NCBI GenBank assembly: GCA_049658265.1
Contig: JBASOM010000088.1
Span: 1 to 22,464 of the forward strand
Source of the DNA: DTU063 sp001512695
Lineage (GTDB): Bacteria > Bacillota > Thermosediminibacteria > Thermosediminibacterales > Tepidanaerobacteraceae
DNA: 22,464 nt
Direction: 5' to 3'
The notes under the pieces are model-generated. The model was given only the letters and a program-made list of their open reading frames with translations. It did not search any database and had not been told where the DNA came from. The stretch's first letter is position 1. Each line of letters opens with the position of its first letter. Shown piece by piece: positions 6,070-14,528 of the stretch. The translations under genes and the position numbers were made by a program.

Positions 6070-7633
6070 GACGGCCATTGAGGAATATAAAATTCCCGGG
6101 GTCGTCTTAATGGAAAATGCAGGTACAAAGCTTGCTCAGGCAGTGCAAAATATGTGGAATTTCAGGGAAAGTAAGGTATCCAGGAAAATTGCAGTTTTTT
6201 GCGGCAAAGGCAACAATGGCGGGGATGGATTTGTAGCAGCCCGGCATCTAGTCAACAGTGGCTTTGAAACGATGGTATATCTAATAGCCGATCCCGATAG
6301 CATTACGGGTGATGCAGCTATAAATCTTGAAATAATAAAAAATATGGACATGCCAATAAAAATAATACAAGATGCATCCCATTTGGATGAAGTCATACCC
6401 TTGCTTAAGGAATCCTCCCTTGTGGTGGATGCCATTTTCGGTACGGGATTAAAGGGTGATGTGAGAGGTATTGCAAAAGAGGTCATCCAAATAATAAACG
6501 GACTAGATGTACCCGTCGTATCTGCGGATATACCCTCGGGCATATGCGGCAGCACGGGCAAGGTGCTGGGGGTTGCCGTAAAAGCAACCAAAACGGTGAC
6601 TTTTGCTCTTCCAAAGATAGGTTTATTGCTATATCCCGGGGCAGAATATGCGGGAGAATTAATAACTGCTGATATTGGTATGCCGACAAAACTAATAGAG
6701 TCAGTGGAGGCTGAGGCAGAGTTACTGGATGCAAGTGTGGTAAATAGGAACTTTAAGCCCTTTCCCCCGGATGCCCATAAGGGCAATTTCGGTAGGGTCT
6801 TTATTATTGCTGGTTCCGTTGGCATGACGGGGGCCGCGGCCCTGTCAGCAACTGCAGCGGTGAGAAGCGGTGCCGGCCTTGTAACAATAGGCATTCCCGA
6901 AAGCCTAAATGACATCCTGGAAGTTAAAGTGACGGAAGCTATGACCCTGCCCCTTCCCGAAACACCTGATCGCAGCATTAGCCTTGCTGCCCTCCATAAA
7001 GCTTTAAGTTTTGCAAGGATGTGCGATGTCGCAGTTTTAGGTCCGGGCATTTCCACTAATGATGAGACAAGGGAGTTTGTAAAAAGATTTATTGCAAACT
7101 GTACTGTACCTTTGCTATTGGATGCGGATGGGCTTAACACCATTGCAGAAAACCCGGATATTTTAAAAGATGCCAAGGCCCCAATTGTCATAACTCCCCA
7201 CCCCGGAGAGATGGCAAGGCTTCTATCGATATCTGTTTCGGAAGTCCAGGCTGATAGGATAAGGTCGGTAAAAACTGCTGCCGAAAAGTTTGCTTGCACT
7301 GCAGTTTTAAAGGGTGCAAGGACTTTAATTGCTAGTTCGGAAGGAAGGCTTATGATCAATCCAACGGGCAATGCGGGCATGGCAACTGGCGGCAGCGGTG
7401 ATGTGCTATCTGGCATGATTGGAGCCTTTTTGGCTCGAGGAATGAAAGCTTGTGAAGCTGCAGCAGCAGGTGTATACCTGCACGGCTTAGCAGGCGATTT
7501 AGCAGCAATGGAAAAGGGTCAAACTTGTCTTGCTGCTGCGGATATAATTGACTTTCTGCCTAAAGCGCTTAAAATGATGAAGGTGCATAGCGATGCTAAG
7601 GGACCTTGCCAATATTCGTCCTACTTGGGTTGA
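6029..7633 (+). CDS. nnr: Bifunctional NAD(P)H-hydrate epimerase / ADP-dependent NAD(P)H-hydrate dehydratase
   Basis: This 534-residue fusion repairs damaged NADH and NADPH: the N-terminal YjeF_N domain (about 1-215) epimerises R- and S-NAD(P)HX, and the C-terminal ribokinase-like domain (about 240-515) dehydrates S-NAD(P)HX with ADP. Visible: GKGNNGGDG (59-67), DAIFGTGL and ADIPSG in the first half; HKGNFGRV, LLDADGLN, TPHPGEM and the GNAGMATGGSGDVLSG phosphate loop in the second. ATG 6029 is chosen because GGAGGTG (6016-6022) is 6 nt upstream; a TTG at 6014 lies inside that site. It overlaps acpS by 41 nt and alr by 41 nt. Confidence 0.95.
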   Translation: MKVVSPSTMRLMDKTAIEEYKIPGVVLMENAGTKLAQAVQNMWNFRESKVSRKIAVFCGKGNNGGDGFVAARHLVNSGFETMVYLIADPDSITGDAAINLEIIKNMDMPIKIIQDASHLDEVIPLLKESSLVVDAIFGTGLKGDVRGIAKEVIQIINGLDVPVVSADIPSGICGSTGKVLGVAVKATKTVTFALPKIGLLLYPGAEYAGELITADIGMPTKLIESVEAEAELLDASVVNRNFKPFPPDAHKGNFGRVFIIAGSVGMTGAAALSATAAVRSGAGLVTIGIPESLNDILEVKVTEAMTLPLPETPDRSISLAALHKALSFARMCDVAVLGPGISTNDETREFVKRFIANCTVPLLLDADGLNTIAENPDILKDAKAPIVITPHPGEMARLLSISVSEVQADRIRSVKTAAEKFACTAVLKGARTLIASSEGRLMINPTGNAGMATGGSGDVLSGMIGAFLARGMKACEAAAAGVYLHGLAGDLAAMEKGQTCLAAADIIDFLPKALKMMKVHSDAKGPCQYSSYLG

Positions 7634-8774
7634 GATTAATTTAGACAATTTGAGGCACAACTTAATGGAAATTAGAAGGATAATTTCTCCAGCTACCAAG
7701 ATATGTGCCGTAGTGAAAGCCGATGGGTACGGACACGGAGCTGTGGAAGTTGCAAGGGAAGCATTAGCATCCGGAGCTTCTTACCTTGCCGTTGCTTTTT
7801 TGGATGAGGCCATGGAGCTGAGAGAAAATGGTATCACGGCTCCCATCCTTATTTTGGGTTTTACACCGGAAAAGCAATTTGATAAAATAGTAGAGTACAA
7901 TATCAGCCAGACCGTATACAGTATTGAGTCGGCGGCGACACTTTCTGAATATGCTATAAAGCGAAGTAAAAAAGCTAAGGTTCATATAAAAATAGATACC
8001 GGCATGAGCCGTATTGGCTTTTGCCCAGAAAGCTGTACAACCGATGATTTAACACAGCTTTTTTCCTTAGAAGGCCTTGAAATAGAGGGCATCTTTACCC
8101 ATTTTGCACGGGCTGATGAAAGGGATAAAAGCTTTACAAATCAGCAATATGAATCGTTCACGAAGACGGTTAAAGCCATTGAGCAAGAGGGTTTTAGGAT
8201 ACCCATAAGGCATGCGGCAAATAGCGCGGCGATCCTGCAGTATCCCGAAACACATCTGGATATGGTGCGACCGGGTATTATTCTCTACGGATTAGCTCCA
8301 TCAGATGAAGTGCCGATGAGTATAATTCATTTAAAACCCGTTATGAGTTTTAAAACCAGGGTTTCTCATGTGAAAATTTTACCAAAAGGAAGGGCTATAA
8401 GTTACGGAGGAACTTATATTACACAAAGACGAAGCGTCATTGCCACATTGCCCGTTGGTTATGCTGACGGTTTTTCAAGACTTTTGTCATCTAAGACACA
8501 AGTTTTAATAAAAGGTCAGAGGGCTCCCGTAGTAGGACGCATTTGCATGGATCAGTGCATGGTTGACGTAACAGACGTACAAGGATCGGTGTCCATCGGA
8601 GATGAAGTTGTCCTAATGGGAGATGATGGTGGTGATAAAATAACTGCTGAAGAAATAGCCAGACTTATGGGCACCATCAATTACGAACTTGTATGTGGTA
8701 TATCTAAAAGGGTGCCGAGAGTATATATAAGTGGTGGGAAAATCCAAAAGGTCGGAAAGCCATTGGTAAAATAG
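7593..8774 (+). CDS. alr: Alanine racemase
   Basis: PLP-dependent racemase making D-alanine for peptidoglycan. In 393 residues, K42 in AVVKADGYGHG is the PLP lysine and Y271 in AISYGGTY matches the second catalytic residue (Y265 of the Geobacillus enzyme); RIGF and the C-terminal beta domain with VGRICMDQCMVDVT are present. Start ATG 7593 has AAGGTG 7 nt upstream and overlaps nnr by 41 nt; the acpS-nnr-alr run is therefore a tightly coupled operon. The mazEF pair follows after a gap carrying its own promoter, an order also known in Bacillus. Confidence 0.97.
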   Translation: MLRDLANIRPTWVEINLDNLRHNLMEIRRIISPATKICAVVKADGYGHGAVEVAREALASGASYLAVAFLDEAMELRENGITAPILILGFTPEKQFDKIVEYNISQTVYSIESAATLSEYAIKRSKKAKVHIKIDTGMSRIGFCPESCTTDDLTQLFSLEGLEIEGIFTHFARADERDKSFTNQQYESFTKTVKAIEQEGFRIPIRHAANSAAILQYPETHLDMVRPGIILYGLAPSDEVPMSIIHLKPVMSFKTRVSHVKILPKGRAISYGGTYITQRRSVIATLPVGYADGFSRLLSSKTQVLIKGQRAPVVGRICMDQCMVDVTDVQGSVSIGDEVVLMGDDGGDKITAEEIARLMGTINYELVCGISKRVPRVYISGGKIQKVGKPLVK

Positions 8775-8793
8775 GTATATTTTTCATGTTGAT

Positions 8794-8823
8794 TTGACAT
8801 AATTATATTGACCTATGGATAAT
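8794..8823 (+). promoter_or_regulatory. Promoter of mazEF
   Basis: Perfect -35 TTGACA (8794-8799), 18-nt spacer and -10 GATAAT (8818-8823). The start near 8830 leaves a leader of about 35 nt before GTG 8865. No terminator is visible between alr and this promoter, so read-through from alr is also possible. Confidence 0.7.
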
Positions 8824-8864
8824 TCGTGTTGTGCTTTGTTTTAATAAAGCTAGGGGGTGCCGGT

Positions 8865-9140
8865 GTGGCTGAGTTAAAGCGTATTGTTGTAAGCTTGCCT
8901 GACAATCTGTTAGAAAAAGTGGATTATTTTGTTGCTCTTGAAAACAAGAACCGCAGCGAACTTATTCGGGATGCGATGAAATTATATATTAGAGAAATGG
9001 AAAAGATAAGGATTAGGGAACAATTAAAAATCGGATACATCAAAATGGCTGAGCTAAATATCAAATTTGCAGAAATGGGGTTTTGTGAAGATTGTAAAGA
9101 CTTTTTATCATACGAATCAAGACTTTCGGAGAGTGAATAA
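8865..9140 (+). CDS. mazE: MazE/EndoAI-type ribbon-helix-helix antitoxin
   Basis: A 91-residue antitoxin predicted to bind and inhibit the MazF RNase and repress its own operon. The N-terminal ribbon-helix-helix domain is seen as RIVVSLPDNLLEKVD followed by NRSELIRDAMKLYI (about residues 5-45); the C-terminal part (IGYIKMAELNIKFAEM) resembles the toxin-binding tail of Bacillus NdoAI. Two Cys in FCEDCKDF near the end are unusual. GTG 8865 is chosen over an upstream GTG 8826 because AGGGGGTG (8852-8859) lies 5 nt before it and homology starts at AELKRI. Stop is one base before mazF. Confidence 0.9.
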   Translation: MAELKRIVVSLPDNLLEKVDYFVALENKNRSELIRDAMKLYIREMEKIRIREQLKIGYIKMAELNIKFAEMGFCEDCKDFLSYESRLSESE

Positions 9141-9141
9141 T

Positions 9142-9492
9142 GTGCTGGTTAGGCGTGGTGATATATTTTATGCGGACCTAAACCCGGTCGTCGGTTCTGA
9201 ACAAGGTGGAATCAGGCCAGTCTTGGTGGTGCAAAATGATATAGGGAATAAATACAGCCCCACAGTTATTATTGCAGCCATTACCTCTCAAATTGATAAG
9301 GCCAAACTGCCTACCCATGTAGAACTGAAAAGTGCTGATTATGGTCTTGAAAAGGATTCGGTAATTTTAATGGAGCAGCTTAGAACCATAGATAAGCGAA
9401 GATTAAAGGAAAAGATAACAATTCTAGATCAGGACATAATGGGAAAAATTGATGAAGCCCTAAAAATCAGTTTAGGTCTCAGTGATTATTAG
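9142..9492 (+). CDS. mazF: MazF/EndoA mRNA interferase toxin
   Basis: A sequence-specific endoribonuclease of the MazF/PemK family, closest by eye to Bacillus EndoA, which has the same length, 116 residues. It shows RRGDIFYADLNPVVGSEQGG, and the catalytic pair R25 (GGIRPV) and T48 (AAITSQ) is intact at the same positions, so the toxin is probably active. THVEL, DSVILMEQLRTIDKRRL and the C-terminal helix are present. GTG 9142 is preferred: GGAG (9128-9131) is 10 nt upstream and the length fits the family. A terminator follows. Confidence 0.95.
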   Translation: MLVRRGDIFYADLNPVVGSEQGGIRPVLVVQNDIGNKYSPTVIIAAITSQIDKAKLPTHVELKSADYGLEKDSVILMEQLRTIDKRRLKEKITILDQDIMGKIDEALKISLGLSDY

Positions 9493-9514
9493 GGAACTAT
9501 AGTTTTTTAAGATA

Positions 9515-9548
9515 AGGCTTCTCCAGCTCGAGGGAGGCCTATTTATTT
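9515..9548 (+). terminator. Intrinsic terminator after mazF
   Basis: A 9-bp stem with two G-U pairs (AGGCTTCTC 9515-9523 with GGGAGGCCT 9532-9540) followed by ATTTATTTT. It closes the mazEF unit. Confidence 0.7.
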
Positions 9549-9640
9549 TGTCTTACTAGATAACTTTTAGCAAAAAGAAGGATTATTTGATATTTTTTAG
9601 AATATATTACATGGTGCATAAAAAATTTTGGAGGATAATG

Positions 9641-10840
9641 ATGAAAGTAAAAGCGCGATTCTTTTCAGAACTCATGACCGCTTTATCTCTAATGATGGAC
9701 TTAGATGAAAACAGGAAGCTCTATCATGCATGGCGCGTGGCGATAGTAGCCGAGAAGATGTCCCGGCAAATATTGCCCGAGTACAGAACCCAGATATTTT
9801 ATGCAGGTTTGCTCCACGACATAGGCGCGATTTCCTTGCAAGACCACGTCATACACTATACTGACATAAAGGAACACTTTAAAAATCCCATACTTTTCAA
9901 CCACTGCAGGAAAGGTGCTCAAATTGCCATGGAAATTGGTCCACTGGCTATTGCGGCTGATATGATAATGGATCATCACGAGCATTGGGACGGTGGTGGT
10001 TATCCCAGAGGTTTAAAGGGCAATAACATAAATTTAGGCGGTCAAATCCTGAGAATTGCCGATACTTTTGACATATTGGCACGGGTCAGACCGCCCCTTG
10101 ATTTAAATGGAGTAAAAACCATACTGACCAGCAGAAGGGGTTCCGAGTTTTCAGACTTGATGTATGAATTAATGATATCAACCTTAGAAAGCGGCAATTT
10201 TTTCGAAGAGATAATGGATGATAAAAGAGTATCGGAAATGCTTCCTGAAATCATCAGTTCCTTACCTCCTGTCGATTTTTCTTCCTGTAACAGTGAATTG
10301 AGGAATGTGGCTAAAATCATTGCTCAGGTCATTGACGCAAAGCACAGTTATACGGCAGGCCACTCTGAACGGGTAGCGAGCTATACTTTTAAGCTGGCCA
10401 CGGCCTTGGGATTGCACGAAGATGAAGCCGAAAAGTACGAGATAGCCGCTTTTTTACACGATGCAGGAAAAGTGGCTATTCCCAGAAGCATATTAGACAA
10501 ACCTGCTGCGCTCACAATTGAGGAATATAAACTAATGAAAAAGCATCCCGTGTATACCATGGAGATTATGAGCATGGTCAGCGAGTTAAAGGACCTTGTG
10601 CGAATAGCAGGAGGTCACCATGAGAGATATGACGGCAGAGGTTATCCTGATGGCTCGGCGAGAGATAATATACCGCTTGGAGCTCGCATAATGGCTGTGG
10701 CCGATGCCTTTGACGCGATGACTTCCTTTAGACCGTATCAAAAAACCAAGAGCAAGAACGAGGCAAAAATCGTCTTGGTCCAAAATGCCGGGGCCCAATT
10801 TGACCCGGAAATAGCTAAGCTGGCAATAAGTGTGCTTTGA
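9641..10840 (+). CDS. Tandem HD-GYP domain protein (predicted cyclic-di-nucleotide phosphodiesterase)
   Basis: A 399-residue cytosolic protein made almost wholly of two HD-GYP units, with no sensor, receiver or membrane part. Unit 1 (about 10-200): H29, HD at 59-60, H88, HH at 112-113, GYP at 120-122. Unit 2 (about 215-399): H241, HD at 273-274, HH at 326-327, GYP at 334-336. Both metal sets look complete, so both could be active. HD-GYP proteins hydrolyse c-di-GMP or related cyclic dinucleotides to mononucleotides; the substrate here is unknown. ATG 9641 has GGAGG 6 nt upstream; ATG 9638 is too close. First gene of a three-gene run, 16 nt before the next. Confidence 0.9.
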   Translation: MKVKARFFSELMTALSLMMDLDENRKLYHAWRVAIVAEKMSRQILPEYRTQIFYAGLLHDIGAISLQDHVIHYTDIKEHFKNPILFNHCRKGAQIAMEIGPLAIAADMIMDHHEHWDGGGYPRGLKGNNINLGGQILRIADTFDILARVRPPLDLNGVKTILTSRRGSEFSDLMYELMISTLESGNFFEEIMDDKRVSEMLPEIISSLPPVDFSSCNSELRNVAKIIAQVIDAKHSYTAGHSERVASYTFKLATALGLHEDEAEKYEIAAFLHDAGKVAIPRSILDKPAALTIEEYKLMKKHPVYTMEIMSMVSELKDLVRIAGGHHERYDGRGYPDGSARDNIPLGARIMAVADAFDAMTSFRPYQKTKSKNEAKIVLVQNAGAQFDPEIAKLAISVL

Positions 10841-10856
10841 TAAGGTGGGAAGCATC

Positions 10857-11579
10857 ATGGGGCCATTGATAGGGATTACCATGGCCTTCGACCATGGAAC
10901 CAATACGGCTAAATTGAGCGCCAAATACATAAGTGCCGTTGAGGAGGCCGGTGGAGTACCCCTGGCCATACCGCCCCTCGAAGATAAAAAGCTTTTAAAT
11001 GTAATAATTCAACAACTAGATGGGATCATATTAACGGGAGGGCCGGATATTGATCCCTCTTATTATAACCAGCTACCCCATCGATACCTTGGTAGGGTCT
11101 GCCCTCGAAGGGATGCCAGTGAAATATACCTTGCTGCTGAATTCATGAAACTATCAAAACCTATTTTGGGAATCTGCCGGGGCCTGCAGGTGATGAATGT
11201 GGCCATGGGCGGAACACTTTGCCAGGATATTCCCTCTATTATTGATAATCCCATAAAGCACATGCAGGATGCGCCACGATCTCACAAAAGTCATGAGATT
11301 GAAATCGTGGAGCAGGATTCATTGACATATAAAATCATTGGCAATTCTCGCCTAATGGTTAACAGCTTTCACCATCAGGCCGTGGGAAAGCCCGCCCCCG
11401 ATTTGAAAGTCACTGCCAGAGCGCCCGATGGGGTTATTGAGGCAATGGAGTCAAAAGGAAGAGGCTTTTGTATCGGCGTGCAGTGGCATCCGGAAGAACT
11501 GACAGATGATAGGGCACATATGAGATTGTTTGAATACCTGGTGTATGCTGCAAAAGATGTTGAGATTGGGAGGGCATGA
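10857..11579 (+). CDS. Gamma-glutamyl-gamma-aminobutyrate hydrolase family protein (peptidase C26)
   Basis: A class-I glutamine-amidotransferase-like hydrolase of the PuuD type, 240 residues. The catalytic triad is visible: nucleophile C107 in LGICRGLQ, H211 and E213 in QWHPEE. The oxyanion region ILTGGPDIDPSYY and NSFHHQAV match the family. PuuD splits gamma-glutamyl-GABA in putrescine breakdown, but no other puu genes are here, so the true substrate is uncertain. ATG 10857 is chosen for AAGGTGGG just upstream; an upstream start at 10830 would overlap the HD-GYP gene. Stop is one base before the amidohydrolase start, so the two are coupled. Confidence 0.88.
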   Translation: MGPLIGITMAFDHGTNTAKLSAKYISAVEEAGGVPLAIPPLEDKKLLNVIIQQLDGIILTGGPDIDPSYYNQLPHRYLGRVCPRRDASEIYLAAEFMKLSKPILGICRGLQVMNVAMGGTLCQDIPSIIDNPIKHMQDAPRSHKSHEIEIVEQDSLTYKIIGNSRLMVNSFHHQAVGKPAPDLKVTARAPDGVIEAMESKGRGFCIGVQWHPEELTDDRAHMRLFEYLVYAAKDVEIGRA

Positions 11580-11580
11580 T

Positions 11581-12738
11581 ATGTTAGCCATAACAAATGG
11601 TAAAATTTATACTATGACCGGCGAAGTCTTTGATGGAGGAACTTTGCTGATAAAGGACGGCAAAATAGAGGAAGTTGGCCAGGAAGTCGCCATCCCGGAA
11701 AACGCTAAGGTAATTGATGCGAAGGGCAAATACGTTTTTCCCGGCTTTATCGATGCCCACAGCCATATCGGGATATTCGAAGAAGCGGTGGGGGAGATAG
11801 GAGAGGAAGGGAACGAGTGGACGGATCCCGTAACCCCTCAGCTTCGGGCAATAGATGCCATAAACCCTGCCGACCAAGCTTTTGAAGATGCGGTGATGGG
11901 AGGAATCACATGCGTTTTTACCGGGCCCGGCAGTGCAAATGTCATCGGCGGCCAATCGGTCATTATGAAAACTCACGGTAAAATAATAGACAGTATGGTG
12001 GTCAAAGCACCTGCAGGCCTTAAGGTTGCTTTTGGCGAAAATCCCAAAAGAGTTTACGGGGAACAAAAGAAAATGCCTGCAACCCGAATGGCAACGGCAG
12101 CCCTTTTAAGGGAAGCCCTGACAAATGCTCAAAACTACAAGGCAAAACGGGAAAAGAATCATGACAAGCCCGATGAAGTATTTGAAAAGGACCTTAAAAT
12201 GGAAATCCTGTGTGAGGTGCTGGATAAAAAGCTGCCCTTAAGGGCTCATGCCCACAGGGCGGATGATATCATGACCGCCGTAAGGATTGCCAGGGAGTTT
12301 GACCTGGACATAGTCCTTGAGCACTGCACCGAAGGCCACCTGATTGCCGATGAACTGGCTAAACTGGATGTGCCCGCAATTGTAGGCCCATCCCTTTCGA
12401 ATCGGTCCAAGGTGGAATTGAAAAATTTGAGCTTTAAAACGCCCGGGGTTCTCGCCGAAAAAGGGGTAAAAGTGGCGATAATGACCGACCATCCCGTCAT
12501 ACCTATACAGTACCTGCCCGTTTGTGCAGCCCTGGCCGTCCGCGAAGGGATGAAGGAAGAAGATGCCTTAGCTGCTATTAGCATAAGAGCGGCGGAAATA
12601 CTGGGCATAGCCGACCGAGTGGGGAGCCTGGATGCGGGCAAGGACGCCGATGTGGTCATATGGAACGGATATCCCCTTGATATAATGTCAAAACCTTGCC
12701 TTGTGATCATAGACGGCAAAATAGCATATGAGAACTAA
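11581..12738 (+). CDS. Amidohydrolase (imidazolonepropionase-like metal-dependent hydrolase)
   Basis: A 385-residue TIM-barrel amidohydrolase. Metal ligands appear intact: H60 and H62 (DAHSH), H223 and H225 (RAHAH), H248 (LEHC), and D303 (MTDHP), within the standard small beta-domain split across both ends (TNGKIYTM at the start, DAGKDADVVIW late). It resembles imidazolonepropionase/dihydroorotase-type proteins, but hut or pyr genes are absent and the substrate cannot be told. GGGAGGG (11567-11573) precedes ATG 11581 by 7 nt. Coupled with the upstream peptidase-like gene, it suggests a two-step breakdown of a cyclic amide or gamma-glutamyl compound; that is inference. Confidence 0.88.
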   Translation: MLAITNGKIYTMTGEVFDGGTLLIKDGKIEEVGQEVAIPENAKVIDAKGKYVFPGFIDAHSHIGIFEEAVGEIGEEGNEWTDPVTPQLRAIDAINPADQAFEDAVMGGITCVFTGPGSANVIGGQSVIMKTHGKIIDSMVVKAPAGLKVAFGENPKRVYGEQKKMPATRMATAALLREALTNAQNYKAKREKNHDKPDEVFEKDLKMEILCEVLDKKLPLRAHAHRADDIMTAVRIAREFDLDIVLEHCTEGHLIADELAKLDVPAIVGPSLSNRSKVELKNLSFKTPGVLAEKGVKVAIMTDHPVIPIQYLPVCAALAVREGMKEEDALAAISIRAAEILGIADRVGSLDAGKDADVVIWNGYPLDIMSKPCLVIIDGKIAYEN

Positions 12739-12753
12739 ACTTCGTAAAACTTT

Positions 12754-12786
12754 AGCGGCACATTACAAGGTAGTGTGTCGCTTTTT
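12754..12786 (+). terminator. Strong intrinsic terminator after the amidohydrolase gene
   Basis: A 13-bp stem with two G-U pairs (AGCGGCACATTAC, 12754-12766, with 12770-12782), a tight AAG loop and a five-T tail. It ends the HD-GYP operon and isolates the tsa operon. Confidence 0.9.
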
Positions 12787-12799
12787 GTCCTGCTTTATA

Positions 12800-12827
12800 T
12801 TTACTCGGTTACTATTTGTGATATAAT
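12800..12827 (+). promoter_or_regulatory. Extended -10 promoter of tsaE-tsaB-rimI
   Basis: A TG-A-TATAAT extended -10 (12819-12827) with a poor -35 TTTACT (12800-12805) at 16-nt spacing. Start near 12834; leader about 29 nt. Confidence 0.65.
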
Positions 12828-12862
12828 AAATACTAATGATTTTGAAAAATAGGATGAGCATT

Positions 12863-13318
12863 ATGGAACTAGTATTTGAAACGCAAAATATAGAGCAAAC
12901 GGAAAAACTGGGAAAATCTTTGGGCAAATGCCTTTCAAAAGGAGACTTCGTAGCTTTAACCGGGGATTTGGGTGCTGGTAAGACTGCCTTTACGAAGGGC
13001 GTAGCAAAGGGGCTTGGCATAAAGGACGATGTTACCAGCCCAACTTTTACCATAATAAATGAATACCCGGGGCCAGTTCCCCTAGCCCATATGGATGTAT
13101 ACAGGCTAAAGAGTCTACAGGAACTTGAGAATATAGGTTTTGACGATTACTTGGATGGGTACGTTGTCGTCATGGAGTGGGCTGATAAAGTGAAGGAACT
13201 GCTGCCTGAAGATGTACTCTGGATAGATTTTAAGGTGTTGGATAACTCTCACCGGCAAATACGATTTGTTTCGAGCAGTCCCTATTACGACGATAAGATT
13301 CGGGAGTTGAGCATATGA
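12863..13318 (+). CDS. tsaE: tRNA t6A biosynthesis ATPase TsaE
   Basis: TsaE is the ATPase that helps TsaB-TsaD make N6-threonylcarbamoyladenosine at position 37 of ANN-decoding tRNAs. In 151 residues it has Walker A GDLGAGKT (34-41), SPTFTIINEY, and the late HMDVYRL and VVMEWADK motifs of the family. ATG 12863 is chosen with AGGATG (12851-12856) 6 nt upstream; an ATG at 12854 lies inside that site. The stop overlaps the tsaB start by 4 nt (ATGA). Confidence 0.96.
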   Translation: MELVFETQNIEQTEKLGKSLGKCLSKGDFVALTGDLGAGKTAFTKGVAKGLGIKDDVTSPTFTIINEYPGPVPLAHMDVYRLKSLQELENIGFDDYLDGYVVVMEWADKVKELLPEDVLWIDFKVLDNSHRQIRFVSSSPYYDDKIRELSI

Positions 13319-14034
13319 CGAATATATTGGCCATTGACTCATCATCCATTGTCACAACTGTTGCCGTACTCAATGAAGAAAAGCTTTTGGCTGAATATAT
13401 AGAGAACGATAAACAAAACCATTCGGAAAAAATGATGCTTGTCATTCAGAAAGTATTGGAAGACTTGGGGATGACGGCAGATGATTTAGATGTGATAGCA
13501 GTTGCCAAGGGACCCGGCTCTTTTACCGGAATTCGAATAGGGATGGCTTGCGCTCAGGGCGTAGCCCATGCCTTGAATAAACCCATGGTAGGTGTCAACA
13601 CCCTCGATGGTCTAGCATATAATCTTATGCACAGCAGGGATTTAATTTGCCCGGTGATAAATGCCCAGCGGCAGGAACTATACACTTCCCTGTACTGTTT
13701 CAAAGATGATAAACTCGAGCGGCTTTGGGATTACAGGTTGATTAAAGCAGACAAACTGGCCCAGGAGCTTTTCGACCTGAATCAAAAGCTAATAGTTTTG
13801 GGCGATGGCATGCCCATACTGCAGCAGGCCTTAGAAAAAAACCAGCTTTCACACGGAAATATTGTCTTTGCCCATCCAGTTTTTTCCATGCCAAGGGCTT
13901 CCTCAATAGCAGCAGCGGCACTGCAGGAATACAGTCAGGGCAAAGCCCAGGACTGCTTTAATATAAAACCCTTTTATATTCGCAAATCAAATGCCGAGGA
14001 GAAGTGGGAGGGGCGTCATGGAGCAAAGAGCTGA
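13315..14034 (+). CDS. tsaB: tRNA t6A biosynthesis protein TsaB
   Basis: TsaB is an ASKHA-fold partner of TsaD in the t6A complex. The 239-residue protein starts NILAIDSSS, has the family mark AKGPGSFTGIRIG and a typical C-terminal end (PFYIRKSNAEEKW). The start ATG shares ATGA with the tsaE stop. rimI begins 17 nt before this stop. Gene order tsaE-tsaB-rimI is the common Gram-positive one. Confidence 0.96.
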   Translation: MTNILAIDSSSIVTTVAVLNEEKLLAEYIENDKQNHSEKMMLVIQKVLEDLGMTADDLDVIAVAKGPGSFTGIRIGMACAQGVAHALNKPMVGVNTLDGLAYNLMHSRDLICPVINAQRQELYTSLYCFKDDKLERLWDYRLIKADKLAQELFDLNQKLIVLGDGMPILQQALEKNQLSHGNIVFAHPVFSMPRASSIAAAALQEYSQGKAQDCFNIKPFYIRKSNAEEKWEGRHGAKS

Positions 14035-14482
14035 CCATGCATTTACCATCGAGATGATGGATATAAAGGACCTGGATGAGGTAATTGAAGTTGAGCGCCA
14101 ATGTTTTACTACTCCCTGGTCCCGCTATTCTTTCATCTGCGAGCTTAAAGACAACCAATTTTCTCACTACATCGTTGCCAAACATATGGATAAAATCGTT
14201 GGCTATGCCGGCATGTGGGTAATTATTGACGAAGCTCATGTGACAAATGTAGGCGTACTTCCGGAGTACCGGGGAGAAGGTGTGGGAGAATTTCTCATGC
14301 GCTCGCTTATTGCTGCGGCTAAAGAGCGGGGGGCGAATATGATGACCTTAGAAGTAAGAAAGAGCAATTATGTAGCGCAAAACCTGTATTCCAAACTCGG
14401 CTTTGAACCGATAGGCATTCGCAGGGGCTATTACATGGACGACAGAGAAGATGCCGTAATCATGTTAAAGGAACCCCTGTAA
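14018..14482 (+). CDS. rimI: Ribosomal protein S18-alanine N-acetyltransferase RimI (GNAT family)
   Basis: A GNAT acetyltransferase of 154 residues. The acetyl-CoA motif is VLPEYRGEGVGEFLM, and EVRKSNYVAQNLYSKLGF plus a late Tyr in RRGYYMDD match RimI. RimI acetylates the N terminus of ribosomal protein S18 in E. coli; in Firmicutes its target is less certain. GGGAGGGG precedes ATG 14018, which lies inside the end of tsaB. It is the last gene of this operon; no clear intrinsic terminator is seen in the 46 nt before the convergent acyltransferase gene. Confidence 0.93.
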   Translation: MEQRADHAFTIEMMDIKDLDEVIEVERQCFTTPWSRYSFICELKDNQFSHYIVAKHMDKIVGYAGMWVIIDEAHVTNVGVLPEYRGEGVGEFLMRSLIAAAKERGANMMTLEVRKSNYVAQNLYSKLGFEPIGIRRGYYMDDREDAVIMLKEPL

Positions 14483-14528
14483 ACGGTGCCTGGTACAAAC
14501 TTATTAACTTATTAGATATTCTTAAAGG

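Noticed and set aside
6136..7416. Long minus-strand open frame of 426 codons
   Set aside because: It is antisense to nnr, whose motifs are intact across both domains.
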